Assembly: GCA_025094145.1 (NCBI GenBank)
Contig: JALLLS010000032.1
Location: 289,564 to 353,563 of the forward strand
Length of the DNA: 64,000 nucleotides
Direction of reading: 5' to 3'
Source: Spinellus fusiger
Taxonomy: Eukaryota; Mucoromycota; Mucoromycetes; Mucorales; Phycomycetaceae
Position numbers and translations under genes: made by a program. Numbering within the stretch: position 1 is the first letter of the stretch; every line of letters starts with the position of its first letter. Below are positions 53,108 to 64,000 of the stretch, one piece after another. A model generated the notes under the pieces. The model worked only from the letters and a program-made list of their open reading frames with translations, did not search any database and was not told the origin of the DNA.

Positions 53108-55980
53108 ACTTTAACCAAGAAGAACAATAAGATTTAAATTAAAAAAAAACTAACAAAAAGAGAAAGAAAAAGAGAAAGAAAAAGAAACTATATATATTTA
53201 TATATAAAGTTATATTTATTTATTTATTTTTAAAAAAAAAAAAAAAGTTTCTCTCGTCTTTCTACACACCCAAAGATTTTATAGCCTTTAAGCAGCGATA
53301 CAATCTTCCTTTTACGTCATGACGCGATGTTGCCTTTTTATGAAACTGTACTTTAAACCAAAAAGTTTACAAGTTGTTGGATAGTGCAGAGTGACCGCTC
53401 AATCTTCTTGGAAGTTTGGTGAATAGTACACTTGCAATGATAAGATAAAGTCTCATGTCACAGGAAATAATTAGCAGATCATATAAAAGTGTAATTGGAA
53501 GTATTTTTTTAAATAAAAACAGACCTTTCGATTCGAGCGATGTCTGGAGTATAAACAAGCACAATAGGCTTTAAGAACTTAGATAGTTGGCTGTTTCTGG
53601 CTCCAAACCTGTTCCCTTTGTATCTCTTTCCTTTTCGTTGGCCCTTTACTGAAATAACACAACGTCCCTGAGTCTTACTACAAACCAGTTCGTCTTCTGT
53701 TTTACAACTTCTTATTTTTATTTATCTTTATACCCCCGCACATCTGTACCCTCGCACTCTCAAGGACATCCCCACATCCTTTTCTTTACCCTTATTTCGC
53801 CGTGTCAGTAGCCAGCCCCCCAAGGCCCTACGTGTCCCCATTACGTTCCCTTGTGTCCAACATTACAAAGTATCTAAATATTTATTTCCTTGTGTAGGAT
53901 AACTCACTATCAAATTGTATTATCAATAGAATATATTGCTTATGAATAGCATTGTTTATTATAATAGTATAGCTAATACTATATTATGACTATAGCTAAT
54001 GTCCAAGTGCATTCCCTCATAGCAATAGAATCTACACCCCAAAGACCTTGTGTTTTATCTTTGGGAGATAGATAGCTATCCTCAAGAGTATGCCTTATAT
54101 ACCCTAGACAGTATAGAAGACCACCTAAGACTGACTTGAGAAGAGTCTTAACTTGTCTAATAACAATACAATGGGTGTCTTGTGGATTACATTGAACTCA
54201 AGCCTAGATGAAGACACTGCTTACCTTTTTATCTCAAAAATAGCTTTTGGTAGTGGCTATCACTTCTTTATATTGTTTTGCTTTGTTAATAATAGCAAAG
54301 TATCTTGCTCAGTTATGCTCATCTTGAAAAGTACTTAGGTGTTAAGTTGTATGTGCAGTGCAAGAAATAACCAAAGAATAATAGACCAAAGAATAAAAAA
54401 CAGCTTTATTCTGGTGTACACATTTTAGCCTCTACTTTCCTATTATTTATTAAGTCAAACCCACAAGTCAAACAATTCACACCCTATTTGTCTTGTACCT
54501 AAAGGTCAGTATTAGAAACAATACCTAGCTCCCACTAAGTACTGTTGTTGAGAATATTTACAATGAGTTAGTTACTGAAATGATTATGGATATTGATTCA
54601 ATGAATGGCTATACTGTTCTTAATATAAGTGAATTTGGTTCTATTTTTTAGACAATGATCACTATAGTTAACTTTATAGGTTCTATAATAAATATTTCTT
54701 AAGCAGTGTTATGTTGCAAATACTGTGGGCTTAAGGATAACACATTATGCTAAACAATAAATTCAGTGACTGAACTGTAATAGTAGCTTCATTTCTTCTT
54801 TTTATATCCACATTTGTGGCATTTAGTTGCAAAGTCAATAATTATTGCTAAAATAGGCAGACAGCGAAAATACCTTTCTCAAACACATTAGCCAACCAAA
54901 GAAATAATATGGTTTCATTTTTCATATATTTCTTTATATATCCCAGAAATGTTCTGTTGCTATGAGACAGGAGACACACAGGACCTCTTAAAGCTGGTTA
55001 CTCACACAGAAATTGACAGAAAAGAGAAGGATATGGGGTGACAAAAGACAAACTGGTAGTTTTAATAATAATGGCACCCTATAGGAATACAGAAAGAAAA
55101 CAAGTCGAGAACAAGAAACAGTCAGTTGCTCAAGTCCTTAAAGCCTATCTTGTTTATACTCTAGGAAGCTATTTGGATTAAAGTTTATTTTATTAAAGAT
55201 GTAGACAATTACACTTTTTATATTAGTTTAATATTTCTTCTTTGACTATGAATTTGACTATTTTTCTATTCTCAAGCAATAGCTGTGGTCTTCATAGAAC
55301 ATCCAAGCAGACTGGGAAGGGTCGCTGCCCTATCCTTCAGTGTGTATAATTTTGGTCCTGTATTTCAAGGCCATAGAATTCCAGAAAGTGATTTTATTGT
55401 AAAAAAAAAAAAGGCTTCTCTCTTCCCTTGAAACATATATAGGTCAAGAGGAGGGAGTCCATCTCTGAATTTACTGAGATATTATTATCGTATAGCTTTG
55501 ATTCTTATAGCTTAAAAAGATATATATATATATATAGGTAGCCCTAGAATCCATACTATGTAACTTTGGGAAATATATCCTTTATTCTGTAATAAAAAGT
55601 ACTAAGGTTATCAACAGGACCACTAGAGAGATAAATATATAGATATTTGGTCTTTAGCAGGGACATAACACACAATTTGATCACAATGGGTAACTAGGCA
55701 ACTGTTCTTTAAGCAATTCTTTTTCTTTCTAGAATGTTGTTGTAGTCTGCATTACTTTGGTGGTTCTGATTAAGCAAATGACTTGTGAAATTTGGTTTTG
55801 TTCTCTTCTGTTCGGATATAAATACCTGCTAATTACACTGTCTGTTGTTCTTCATAACTTCTACCCTCTTTAACTTGTTTGCCTTTGTCTGGCATATAAA
55901 CCAACAGTTGTGATCTGGTGAGTGTTTGTGTATGCTTATTATGTCTGACATGTTAGTCAGTTTCTATTGTATATTCTTTT
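53108..55980. other. Intergenic, repeat-derived, no intact gene
   Basis: Holds two copies of the CTACACACCYAAAG-type motif (53261-53280, 54031-54046) with related flanks: ATATCAAATTTG near 10471 resembles TATCAAATTGTATT near 53909. A poly-A run lies at 53233-53246 and a TA run at 55520-55536. Frames such as 54153-54338 are not recognisable. Upstream exons of the Fanzor gene could be hidden here, but none could be assigned. Confidence 0.5.
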
Positions 55981-55984
55981 ACTA

Positions 55985-56578
55985 TAACAAACCCAGTGAA
56001 TCCATTACAAAGGCAAAGGCAAGAAGGTGCCAGTGCAAGGGTAATACGACACACACATAGAGTACATTAATACATTTCGAACTAATTGTTTTTACTATTA
56101 TTTTATTATTAAAAAGGGGTATTGGCACCTAAAAGGATTGGAGTATGATCCTACCAAGCTGCCAGTCGTTGCTTATGGCACAGGAATAAAGGTAAAAGAT
56201 GCTGCCAAGTTTAAAGGTCATCGTGTTGGTTTGATGAGAATTTTATATCAATCATTGAAAAAAAAGAGACAAAAAGATGGAAATCTTCTTATGGTTGATG
56301 TTGATAAATTTCGAAAATCGAAAGTAAACATGATTGACCTCTTACCCAATATAAAAAGCTCTTCTAACAGTTCCTCTTATTTTTGTTCTCAAGATCTGCC
56401 ACACTTATAACACAAATAACCTCACCGAGGTATTAGTGAATTTCAACAGTATCCCCGCTTGCCAAGGTTGTGGAATTGTTTGGAACAGGGATGTGAATGC
56501 ATCAAAGAATATCTATACAATTGCAGAAGAGTGTTTAAAGGGTCACCACAGACCAGTTCCATTCTGTAGAAAAGAATA
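55985..56578 (+). pseudogene. Fanzor (eukaryotic TnpB-like) nuclease, C-terminal remnant
   Basis: The clear part is 56117-56322 joined to 56391-56578 by a GT-AG intron. It reads GYWHLKGLEYDPTKLPVVAY and GTGIKVKDAAKFKGHRVG, then LLMVDVDKFRKSK joined to ICHTYNT, then ACQGCGIVWNRDVNASKNI, and stops after CRKE. The last segment is the diagnostic zinc-ribbon plus final RuvC aspartate of TnpB/Fanzor proteins (C..CG..WNRDVNASRN). VDVDKFRKSK matches their V.DE(F/Y)RTSK.C block. The zinc ribbon has lost part of its first cysteine pair. A preceding exon (about 55985-56038) joins in frame but is tentative. The N-terminal half and the first RuvC residues are not visible, so this looks like a decayed copy. 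Fanzors are RNA-guided DNA endonucleases usually carried by transposons. Confidence 0.75.
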
Positions 56579-56777
56579 GATATTCTTATTCGTATTCATA
56601 TTATATATCGCCACATCGAAAGTGGTTTCCTCCGGGATTCAGATATTTACAGGTAAATCTACATAATCTTTATTTATTTAAAAACTTACATGAATACATC
56701 TTAATTTATTTCTGCTCCTTTTCAAATCGATGTCATTTCTTAAACAATTGTAGTTCGACTATTTCCTTTTATATCCT

Positions 56778-56797
56778 AAAGATCTTTAGGTGTGTAG
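56778..56797 (-). repeat. Dispersed motif CTACACACCTAAAGATCTTT
   Basis: About 200 bp downstream of the Fanzor remnant, on the minus strand. Related copies are on the plus strand at 2371-2390, 10354-10368, 53261-53280 and (diverged) 54031-54046. Inverted orientation relative to the copy at 54031 is compatible with the two bracketing a 2.77-kb element around the Fanzor remnant, but no target duplication was found. Confidence 0.5.
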
Positions 56798-56872
56798 TTT
56801 TCATCTTGTTACAAGGAAATAGTCACTTCGGACATTTAATAATGAATGAATGAAAAAAAAGAGGGTATGAAT

Positions 56873-56963
56873 ATATAAAAATATAAATATAAATATAAAT
56901 ATAAATATAAATATAAATATAAATATAAATATAAATATAAATATAAATATAAATATAAATATA
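56873..56963. repeat. ATAAAT hexanucleotide microsatellite
   Basis: About 14 tandem copies of a 6-bp unit (AATATA), just downstream of the SEC2-like stop codon at 56997. Confidence 0.95.
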
Positions 56964-56996
56964 TAACAATAATAATGATAATAAATAAAGATGCTT

Positions 56997-59050
56997 CTAG
57001 TGAACAATCACAATCTGCCCTGTCCCATCCAAGCCTTGGATATCACTCATGCTGACGACGCTTGCTGTATCACTACCACTACCTGAATGATCCAATACAA
57101 TGCTTTCTCTCTTTGTAGACCGAGAATGGCGCTTGGGGGTCTGTTCTTCAAACAGCGCCATACTGCCTACCTTGGCCAGTGCCATGCGACGACGGAAATG
57201 GAGTGACTGCTTGAACATGCAGAGGGTGGCCGAGTGCTGGAGAAGACCCTGCCGCAGATACGACATGAAGCTATAAAAGTCACAGACAGCCACAAGACGG
57301 TCACGACAGAAGCGGTCGATGGGGAGCCATGGCTGTTGCTGGACAAGGGACGAGGGCTGGAGACGCATTTTGAACTCACACACCCTGAGCAGTCCACAGC
57401 AGGCACACTTGGCCTTGGGTGGCATGGGAGAGACAAGAGAGGGACTGCTGCTGGTGCTGTTGCTGATGTGACTGGCAGAGGGGGAGGTGGCGGTGGAGGA
57501 GGTGGAGGAGGTAGAGAAGGTGGATAGATTCGACACAAACGACTGTATTTCACACTTGTTACGTGAAATGGCGTCCATTAATTTGCGCTTAAACCAGGGA
57601 GATGTCCACCAAGAAGACGCTGCATTCTGGAATAGGCAGGGGTCAATGTCTTCTGCCATGACTCGCTTCATAAACGGCGTGGAGGGAATCACGTGGGATG
57701 TAGTGCTGAGGGCCTTGAGGTGCTGTTGGAATTCATCCAGTACGACACCATCAATACGCACAGGCTTCACCTCTTCCGTGCCCACTGAGTAGCGGAGGGA
57801 GGATGGCTGGCGTCTATGGTGGGAGATGTGGAGGATTCTGTCCGTGTCGTGGTGTTTCTCCACAGCACTGATCAGATGCTTGGTGGTGTTGGCACTCTGA
57901 TGGACAATAGAGTCTAGTTCTACCAGCAACTCCTTGATGTCTTTGAGCTGGCTTTCACGGCTGTCCCAGGAAGCCAGAACACCATCAAGGAGTCCACGAG
58001 TGTCTCTGTTCATGCGCACAACCCCGTCTCTGTTCATGACTTCATCCATAAGAATGCGGTTAAGTGTATCGAATAAGGCAGTGGCGATCTCCTGGACCTC
58101 CTCCTCAAGGGCTTCTTTGGAGTGTTCTACATCTCCTCGGAGTTGTTCCTCTTCTGCCAGAGCAGTAGCCAATGATCCAAGGTCTCTTTTTAAGTAGGCC
58201 TTTTGCTCGATCTGTTGGTCCAGTTGTGTGAGGAGTTGTTTGCAGTTGAGACAAAACGGCTGTTCTACTGCTGGCAAGACAGAATGGGGTTGGAAGCGGT
58301 GGACATGGAGTTCTTCTGCTATTGCCTTTTCATCAATAGTCTTTTCATCTATTGGGTGGGTATCGAGGAGTGTGTTGGTGGTATTGTTGATATCGGTGGC
58401 ATTACTGCTATTGCTGGTACTTGTTTCGGATGTACCCGTGTGTCTCTGCCATTCACTGGTGGCCGCCTGTCTTCTCTCCAACTCTCCTTCCTCAAGATCA
58501 GCTGTGTCAAACAGCGGATTCACGGTCATAGTACCCAGTACAATGGGATCTGCTGCTATTGTATCCAGTGCAGTGGGATGAACTCCACTGGACTCTACTA
58601 TTACTGAGCCAACAGTGGGTGTGGCTACTTGCTGTGTTTGTCGTAGGTAGTTGAGACAGAGAACAACGGTGTCTTGTGGGTGGTCCATGTTGATATCTGA
58701 CAGCTGAACAATTGCCTGTTGGCTATTGAACTCTAGTTTCTGCAGTTTACTCGACAGGTAGTGGATGTATTGGTCTTTCTGGGACAACCCTACCAGCCAG
58801 TCATTGCGGTCGTATTCGTATTTGCGGTGAATAGTCTATAGGTTAGGAAGGCGTCTTACAAGGCCCACATACTTACAGACAGGTCGAGTTCTAGTTCTAC
58901 CACTCGTGATTCTAGTTTGGAGATTATATCCTGGGCTTGTAATAGAAAAGGCAAGACATCTTCTTCTGTGAATTCCTCATTGTTGAAGCTCATGTCCTGT
59001 AGATGATCATCTTCTTCGAGTCCCACTTCTTGGGAAGTGACTTGTGTCAT
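56997..59050 (-). CDS. SEC2: Sec2-like Rab guanine-nucleotide exchange factor
   Basis: Two exons, in coding order 58877-59050 and 56997-58835; 670 aa. An N-terminal helix (EDVLPFLLQAQDIISKLESR) is followed by a coiled region. The Sec2-type coiled coil, about residues 240-300, reads FCLNCKQLLTQLDQQIEQKA, then LRGDVEHSKEALEEEVQEIA, then TALFDTLNRILMDEV. That last part matches the Sec2/Rabin8 GEF signature (E..ELTASLFEEANKMV). The C-terminal region, from KCACCGLLRVCEFKMRLQPS through RFCRDRLVAVCDFYSFMSYL to HFRRRMALAKVGSMALF, is the conserved C-terminal domain of fungal Sec2 proteins. Sec2 activates the Rab Sec4 on post-Golgi vesicles bound for sites of polarised growth. Ser/Thr-rich linkers separate the parts. 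In yeast the same pathway involves other trafficking genes of the kind seen here, but linkage is not evidence of co-function. Confidence 0.88.
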
Positions 59051-61835
59051 GCAAGAAAGAAAGAAGAGAAAGAAGAGAAAGAAAAAGAAAAAAGAAAAAA
59101 GAAAAAAAAGAAAAAAAATAAAAAAAATAAAAAAGGGCAAGTTACGTTAAAGAGAACAAAGTAAGTGTAGGGTCTTTATTTCTTATTTATTTTTCCCTTT
59201 TAAGAGTGAATAAGAATAGCCAATGGGTGAGTGTGCTCTTATGGATCACGTGAGTAGTATCTTGAGGTGCTTTTGTAGGTAGACACGTCCAAGAATGTAA
59301 AAATGAGTAAGTGAGTGAGTGAACCGAGATGCCGTTTGGGGAAAAAAAGTTAAAATGAAAATAGAGCGTACAATGCCACAGAGTCATCTCCGCTAGTGTA
59401 GATAAAGAAAGGATGGGGGAAGTGCCCTGATGGGTTTTGTCGTTTATCATTCTTTGTGTTTTAGGAGGGTAGTTGGGGGTTATTGCTGTGATAGAACAAA
59501 GGGCATTCCTATAGTATTGTGGTGGTATTTGTATGGTATTTGTATGGTATTTGTATGGTATTTGTATGGTATTGTGGTACTCTCATAGCATTCTAGTGTC
59601 AATCGATAAATACTGTATGGGTGGACCATGTCTTGGAGATGAACTGGAGATGAAAAAAAAGAAAAGAAAAAAAAGACATCTTTTGTAAGGAGAAAATTAG
59701 AAATGCCTTTTTACAATGCCAATTGATTTTATGCTATTGTAGAAATAAATACACTCATCGTCTTGTCATATGTATACACTAAGAATGAAAATAGTTTATT
59801 TCTTCAATTCTATTAGGAGTGCAAACATTGTTCATAAAAATAAGTGGACATAAAGCACTTGTCAGCCTATTCATGACATTCACTTTGTATAAATCCACGG
59901 CTGTCTCTTTCTATGGCCTATAAAAGACCGTCGTAGCATTAGGGCTGGACTGAATTTTTTATTTTATTTTATTATTTTATTTTAAAATAACATGAATACT
60001 ACTAACAGTAAGAAACTGCCTTTATTGAGTGACATAGTCTTTCTGTCTGTCTGTCTTTTCATTCTTCATTGCTGAATTTCGGATGAGGTGCCAGTCCGAA
60101 CCGAACACGACGTAACAGTTGGATCGCCGCCATTCTTGAAACAGCCGTCTTGTCGGCATCTTTTCATGTGAATCTGTGGACAGCATTGGTATTCTGCATT
60201 TCAATGAAGGAATAATGTCATGGAGGTCTTCTCCTTAAAATAATGGCTTGGAACAATGATTATAAATAAAGGTACAGTTATATTAAAGAAATAACAAGGA
60301 AGCTAAGGAATGTAAAGACGTATCTCCTAGATGCCTTCAGTGGCATCAAACAAGGACTGCTTCCGATGAGTGTTACCTTTGAATGTTAGACAAAGAAGAC
60401 TCAACCTTTGATTCACAGTGTCTTGTCTGCAGACATCCATTTATGCATTCGACATGGAGAAATAAGAAGAAAATAAAATAAAAAAGAGAAATTGCATTAG
60501 TGTAGTACTCTGATCCTATAGGAGAAAAGGATATGATCTTAGTGATAGTGATAATAACTGAAACTAATAGCTTATTTACTTAATAATAATAACAATAATA
60601 CTGATAATACTAACAATGCTGATAATTCTGATAATTAAAACTCTACAAGATACTTCATGTCGGCCTATAGATGAGAGGTGTAGAGAGAGGGATTTCTTTT
60701 TTATGCTTTTGAATAGAATGTTAAAACCTTAATAAATGTCGTAAAGAGATGCGTCTGTCTGTAGTCCATTTACTACTCAGCTGCTTAAACTCTACTCCAT
60801 CACCTATATTCTTAGTTGATTTGCTATTCAATAGAATAACAAATAATAAAGAGATTCGACATCCATGAAGTAGGCTATGTGTTTTATAGTCAGTCTATCT
60901 GCTTGTGTGTTTATCTTTGTCTCTATATATCCGCATGCTTGGGTCATTTCTTGCTATGGTTTAGAGTGTAGATTTCTTTTTCTTGTTTTAACATTTTGGT
61001 ATGGTATTTGATCAAGTTGGATTTTTTGAGTGTTTATGTGTTTATCTCTTATTCATAGCAAGAGTAACTTATAGCTATAAAATTAATTCAATGTCATGAA
61101 TTTCAATATAATAGAGTGGGGTGTTAACTACCTTGAATTATTATTAATCATAATAAAAAATAAAAAATTAAATAAAAAACTAAAGTTCAATCTAAAAGAA
61201 GGAACAAGGAAAATAAGAAAAGAAGGCTTACCATCTCTCAATGGCTCTTTTCTTCATACACAAGGTAGATAAGCTAAAAGGTTAGGCTTTATTTTATTCT
61301 ATTTTCCATTGATATTTTATTGATATTTTTAACTCTTCTTGGTTTGGTTTGTATATGAGATATTTAGTGGTCTTGACTCTATAACTTGTTGGATAATAGT
61401 GCAAACACAAACATACTCTCCCTTACTTGGTGTAGAATTCATTCAATTGAAGAAGCCCATTTTTGTTAACTTTGGCTTGTTTTAGAGTTCAAGATTTACG
61501 TTTGTGCATTGCTATCAATGTAGTGTATTATTCAATGGGCGTAGTAATATTAAACAGGTAACCAGTCATCACTTGGTGAACACTTACGTAACCCAGAGAA
61601 CATAATAACATAGAGGATAAAAGAGAATTTTCAGATGGAGAATAAATTAACAAATATTTATCTGCATTCCGTCTTGAGGCACCAAGCCAAAATGGCTGCA
61701 CAGCTGTTGATACGTTCATGACTTGGCTGACTTGAACTTTTGTTTGAACTTGTTTTGTTTATCTTTTTTGATGGATTACTATATTTGTGAGCTCCAGACA
61801 GTGGAATGCATATACAGGACACAAAGGATCAAATG
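59051..61835. other. Intergenic, no supported gene
   Basis: 59062-59133 is an A-rich GAAAA-type tract upstream of SEC2. 59524-59569 has four tandem copies of the 11-bp unit GGTATTTGTAT. Short frames (59187-59450, 60022-60204, 61528-61719) show no domain. Elsewhere simple AT-rich sequence. Confidence 0.5.
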
Positions 61836-62929
61836 CAGTATTTTCGGAAAGTATTTGTACACTTATAAAAGCTGGATTCGTGCGGAGTAGGAAAGAAATT
61901 TGAGCAAGAGTAAGAAATTAGATATGGTTACAAATAGTGCTAAACTTTGTTCAAAGTATGAAACTCTTTCTTTTTTCTTTTTTCTTTTTTCTTTTTTCTT
62001 GGTCTACTATAGAAACACATGTTTCAGAGGTTTTGATAGAGAGATAATGGTGCTGAATAATTCAACACAAGCATGGTGTAAGAAAGAAGAGAGGAGCTTG
62101 GAGAGAGATACAGAGAGAGATACAGAGGTGGCTGCAGAAAGAAGTTCGGGTAGTGATAGACATATTGGAAGACCACCTACCCTAATCAATGATCATAGAG
62201 AGTGTCTAGCAAATGCTCTTGATGACAAACCTATGATGGTTTTGGATGAAATGGTGGAATGTCTCACTGACAATTTTCAAGGACTCCAAATTTCAGAATA
62301 AATAAATAAACAACAATGACAATGACAATAATAATAATAATAATAATAATAATAAACATGTTTATACGAGTTTAATAATCAACAATGCAAGATCGGTATT
62401 TTTATATATATATAAAATAAATAAATAAATAAAAAGGACATTCTTTTATTCAGTCGAGAGAAACGTCTATGAAAAAACTAAAGCAAGGGGTGAGTGGGTT
62501 AAACTCTAGTTAGAGACAGATACAGATGACACAAGCAAATGTGTATTCATCGATGAATCTGTGCTTCATATCAACATGAAACACTCTTATGCTTGGTCTA
62601 AGAAGGGTGGACCCGCTAGTGTTGTTGTTCCCAAGACATGGGCCAGAACAACCACACTCCTTGAAGCTATCTTTGCCCATAACAATGAATGTCAGGGTGG
62701 GGCAGCCAAAATTCAACAAAGTTCTTGTAGGTGAGCTAAAAGCCTTCTGTAGGCATTCTTTATTCACTTTTGAAGATTGTTCGAGTCGTAGGCCAAATTA
62801 ATAAATCCAGATTTTGTGCATAGTGCATGAAATTCATGGCCTAAATTTTAATGATTTCTGCTCAAATCAGTTTTTATTTTTGCACAATTTCACTTTTTAT
62901 AAGTGCAAGAATATTCTCCGAAAATATTG
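61836..62929 (+). mobile_element. Broken Tc1/IS630-type DNA transposon with terminal inverted repeats
   Basis: Ends are imperfect inverted repeats of about 37 bp. The left end starts CAGTATTTTCGGAAAGTATT (61836). The right end, read on the minus strand from 62929, starts CAATATTTTCGGAGAATATT. Both run into CACTTATAAAA. Inside, a plus-strand frame to 62301 ends with RPPTLINDHRECLANALDDK and PMMVLDEMVECLTDNFQGLQ, the helix-turn-helix region of Mucorales IS630/Tc1-like transposases. A second segment (62540-62730) reads CVFIDESVLHINMKHSYAWS then KKGGPASVVVPKTWARTTTL, the first DDE aspartate block. The later catalytic Asp/Glu region is missing and the two segments are separated by stops, so it is a deleted, non-autonomous copy. 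Confidence 0.85.
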
Positions 62930-62952
62930 TTTTAATATTGTTTTTTGGGTAA
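62749..62952 (+). repeat. Palindrome 3, left arm (visible 204 bp)
   Basis: Reverse complement of 63797-64000 without a difference seen. The arm spans the 3' end of the IS630/Tc1-like element, its right terminal repeat and 23 bp beyond it (up to GGGTAA). Because the other arm is cut by the window edge, the true arm probably starts left of 62749. Confidence 0.95.
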
Positions 62953-63796
62953 AGTTTTTATTGATTCACTCTTGAAACTTCTAGAATGTTTATTATAGCT
63001 TAATTTAAACAACTTAAAGAGATATTTACGTAATAGAAACCTTTTACTATTTTATTATAATAATAATTTATAATCATATTGATATTGTACCTAAATCTAA
63101 TATCAGACCTATGTAATAAAAGCCTTAGTATAAGTTTTACTGTAATAAAGATTGTTAAAGTATATATATACCTTTAACATGTATTTTTATTTACATAATT
63201 GGCTCAACACCTTGTCTTTCTCGCTAAAGTCCTCGCACACTTTGATATTAGTTTCTCATACAAGATAGTACACTTCATTTTGAAAATGTCCTACTGACCA
63301 AATTCAAATGTATTTGTCTAATTTTTCAAGCAATAAAAAACATAAATTTTTGGCTATTATACATGGAATATTCATACTACTGGGCTGTAAAAGACATAGC
63401 TTTAATTTTAAAAATGTTTTTGAGCTACCATGGTTGAATTGGTTCGCTGTAGTCTTTATAATAACCCACAAAGCAAACATCCTCTTTGAATTGTCAAAGG
63501 ATGCTTTTCTATTCTTCTTGTTTTTTTTAAATGGACCAACAGTTTCTACCTACAACACTTCCAAGTCATTCATTGATTTTATTAGTAAAATAATGATGGT
63601 ATTGTACCTTCTTCGACTACCCAGTGTCAATCCATCTCACCAGATCTGCTTTACAGGGTCTATTTCAACGTGTTTTTTCTTATTCCTTTATATCTATTCT
63701 ATTCATGTATCTTTATTTTGGCGTAATCACAGAATGCCTAATGGATTTCACCTATATCAAGACATTACAGATACAACCCTTTTTACTTGAATACCT
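62953..63796. other. Spacer of palindrome 3 (844 bp)
   Basis: A+T-rich. It holds a 160-codon plus-strand frame (63308-63790) rich in Phe, Ile and Ser with no recognisable domain or start context; I do not call it a gene. Confidence 0.6.
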
Positions 63797-64000
63797 TACC
63801 CAAAAAACAATATTAAAACAATATTTTCGGAGAATATTCTTGCACTTATAAAAAGTGAAATTGTGCAAAAATAAAAACTGATTTGAGCAGAAATCATTAA
63901 AATTTAGGCCATGAATTTCATGCACTATGCACAAAATCTGGATTTATTAATTTGGCCTACGACTCGAACAATCTTCAAAAGTGAATAAAGAATGCCTACA
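63797..64000 (-). repeat. Palindrome 3, right arm, cut by window edge
   Basis: Inverted identical copy of 62749-62952. Identity is still perfect at the last base of the window, so the arm continues outside it. Confidence 0.95.

Noticed and set aside
60022..60240. 60-codon minus-strand frame with Trp/Arg-rich stretch
   Set aside because: Looked like a transposase fragment at first, but no motif could be matched and no terminal repeats were found nearby.
62760..62790. tRNA-like B-box (GTTCGAGTC) in palindrome 3
   Set aside because: No A-box or cloverleaf around it, and it lies inside the transposon remnant.
63308..63790. 160-codon frame in the palindrome 3 spacer
   Set aside because: Hydrophobic low-complexity composition, no recognisable domain, no promoter or splice context, A+T-rich surroundings.

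Overview
The window is nuclear DNA of an intron-dense, A+T-rich fungus, most likely an early-diverging Mucoromycota (Mucorales-like) species. The evidence is very short introns (about 40-115 nt, GT-AG with one GC-AG), very small exons (13-23 bp), a fungal gene set (TVP18, VPS10, SEC2, PAF1, LSM5), a LINE with CCHC and post-RT zinc motifs, Tc1/mariner/IS630-like elements and a Fanzor (TnpB-like) remnant. All exon models were built by hand from splice signals and frame continuity; wherever a start and a stop are both inside the window, exon lengths sum to a multiple of three.

Layout. 1-1.8 kb: 3' part of a Sec7-PH Arf GEF gene (+). 3.2-8.4 kb: two broken LINE copies (-) and a satellite-like tandem array. 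10.5-14.0 kb: a large palindrome, two identical 913-bp arms carrying a broken Tc1-type transposase around a 1.67-kb spacer. 15.4-36 kb: dense gene island with TVP18 (+), a DUF202 membrane protein (+), 6-phosphofructo-2-kinase (-), a kelch membrane protein (+), a giant VPS10 receptor (+), LSM5 (-), a CDF zinc transporter (-) and enolase-phosphatase E1 (-). 36.1-38.1 kb: a methyltransferase (-) with a myristoylation-like N-terminus. 38.5-43.9 kb: a second palindrome (937/943-bp arms, 3.5-kb spacer). 43.9-48 kb: no gene seen. 48-53.1 kb: PAF1 (-), Asterix (+), a small basic protein (+) and an R3H/G-patch SQS1-like protein (-). 56.0-56.6 kb: C-terminal remnant of a Fanzor nuclease (+). 57.0-59.05 kb: SEC2-like Rab GEF (-). 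61.8-64 kb: broken IS630/Tc1-like element whose right end is repeated in inverted orientation at the window edge, giving a third palindrome that runs out of the window.

Themes. Several host genes serve membrane traffic and the Golgi/ER (Sec7-PH GEF, TVP18, VPS10, zinc transporter, SEC2, Asterix). Others serve RNA and transcription (LSM5, PAF1, SQS1-like) or metabolism (PFK2, enolase-phosphatase). Nothing suggests a co-regulated cluster. The most unusual signals are the three transposon- or repeat-derived palindromes with nearly identical arms, the Fanzor remnant, a VPS10 receptor with three luminal VPS10 modules instead of two, and a PFK2 whose phosphatase half has lost its catalytic histidine.
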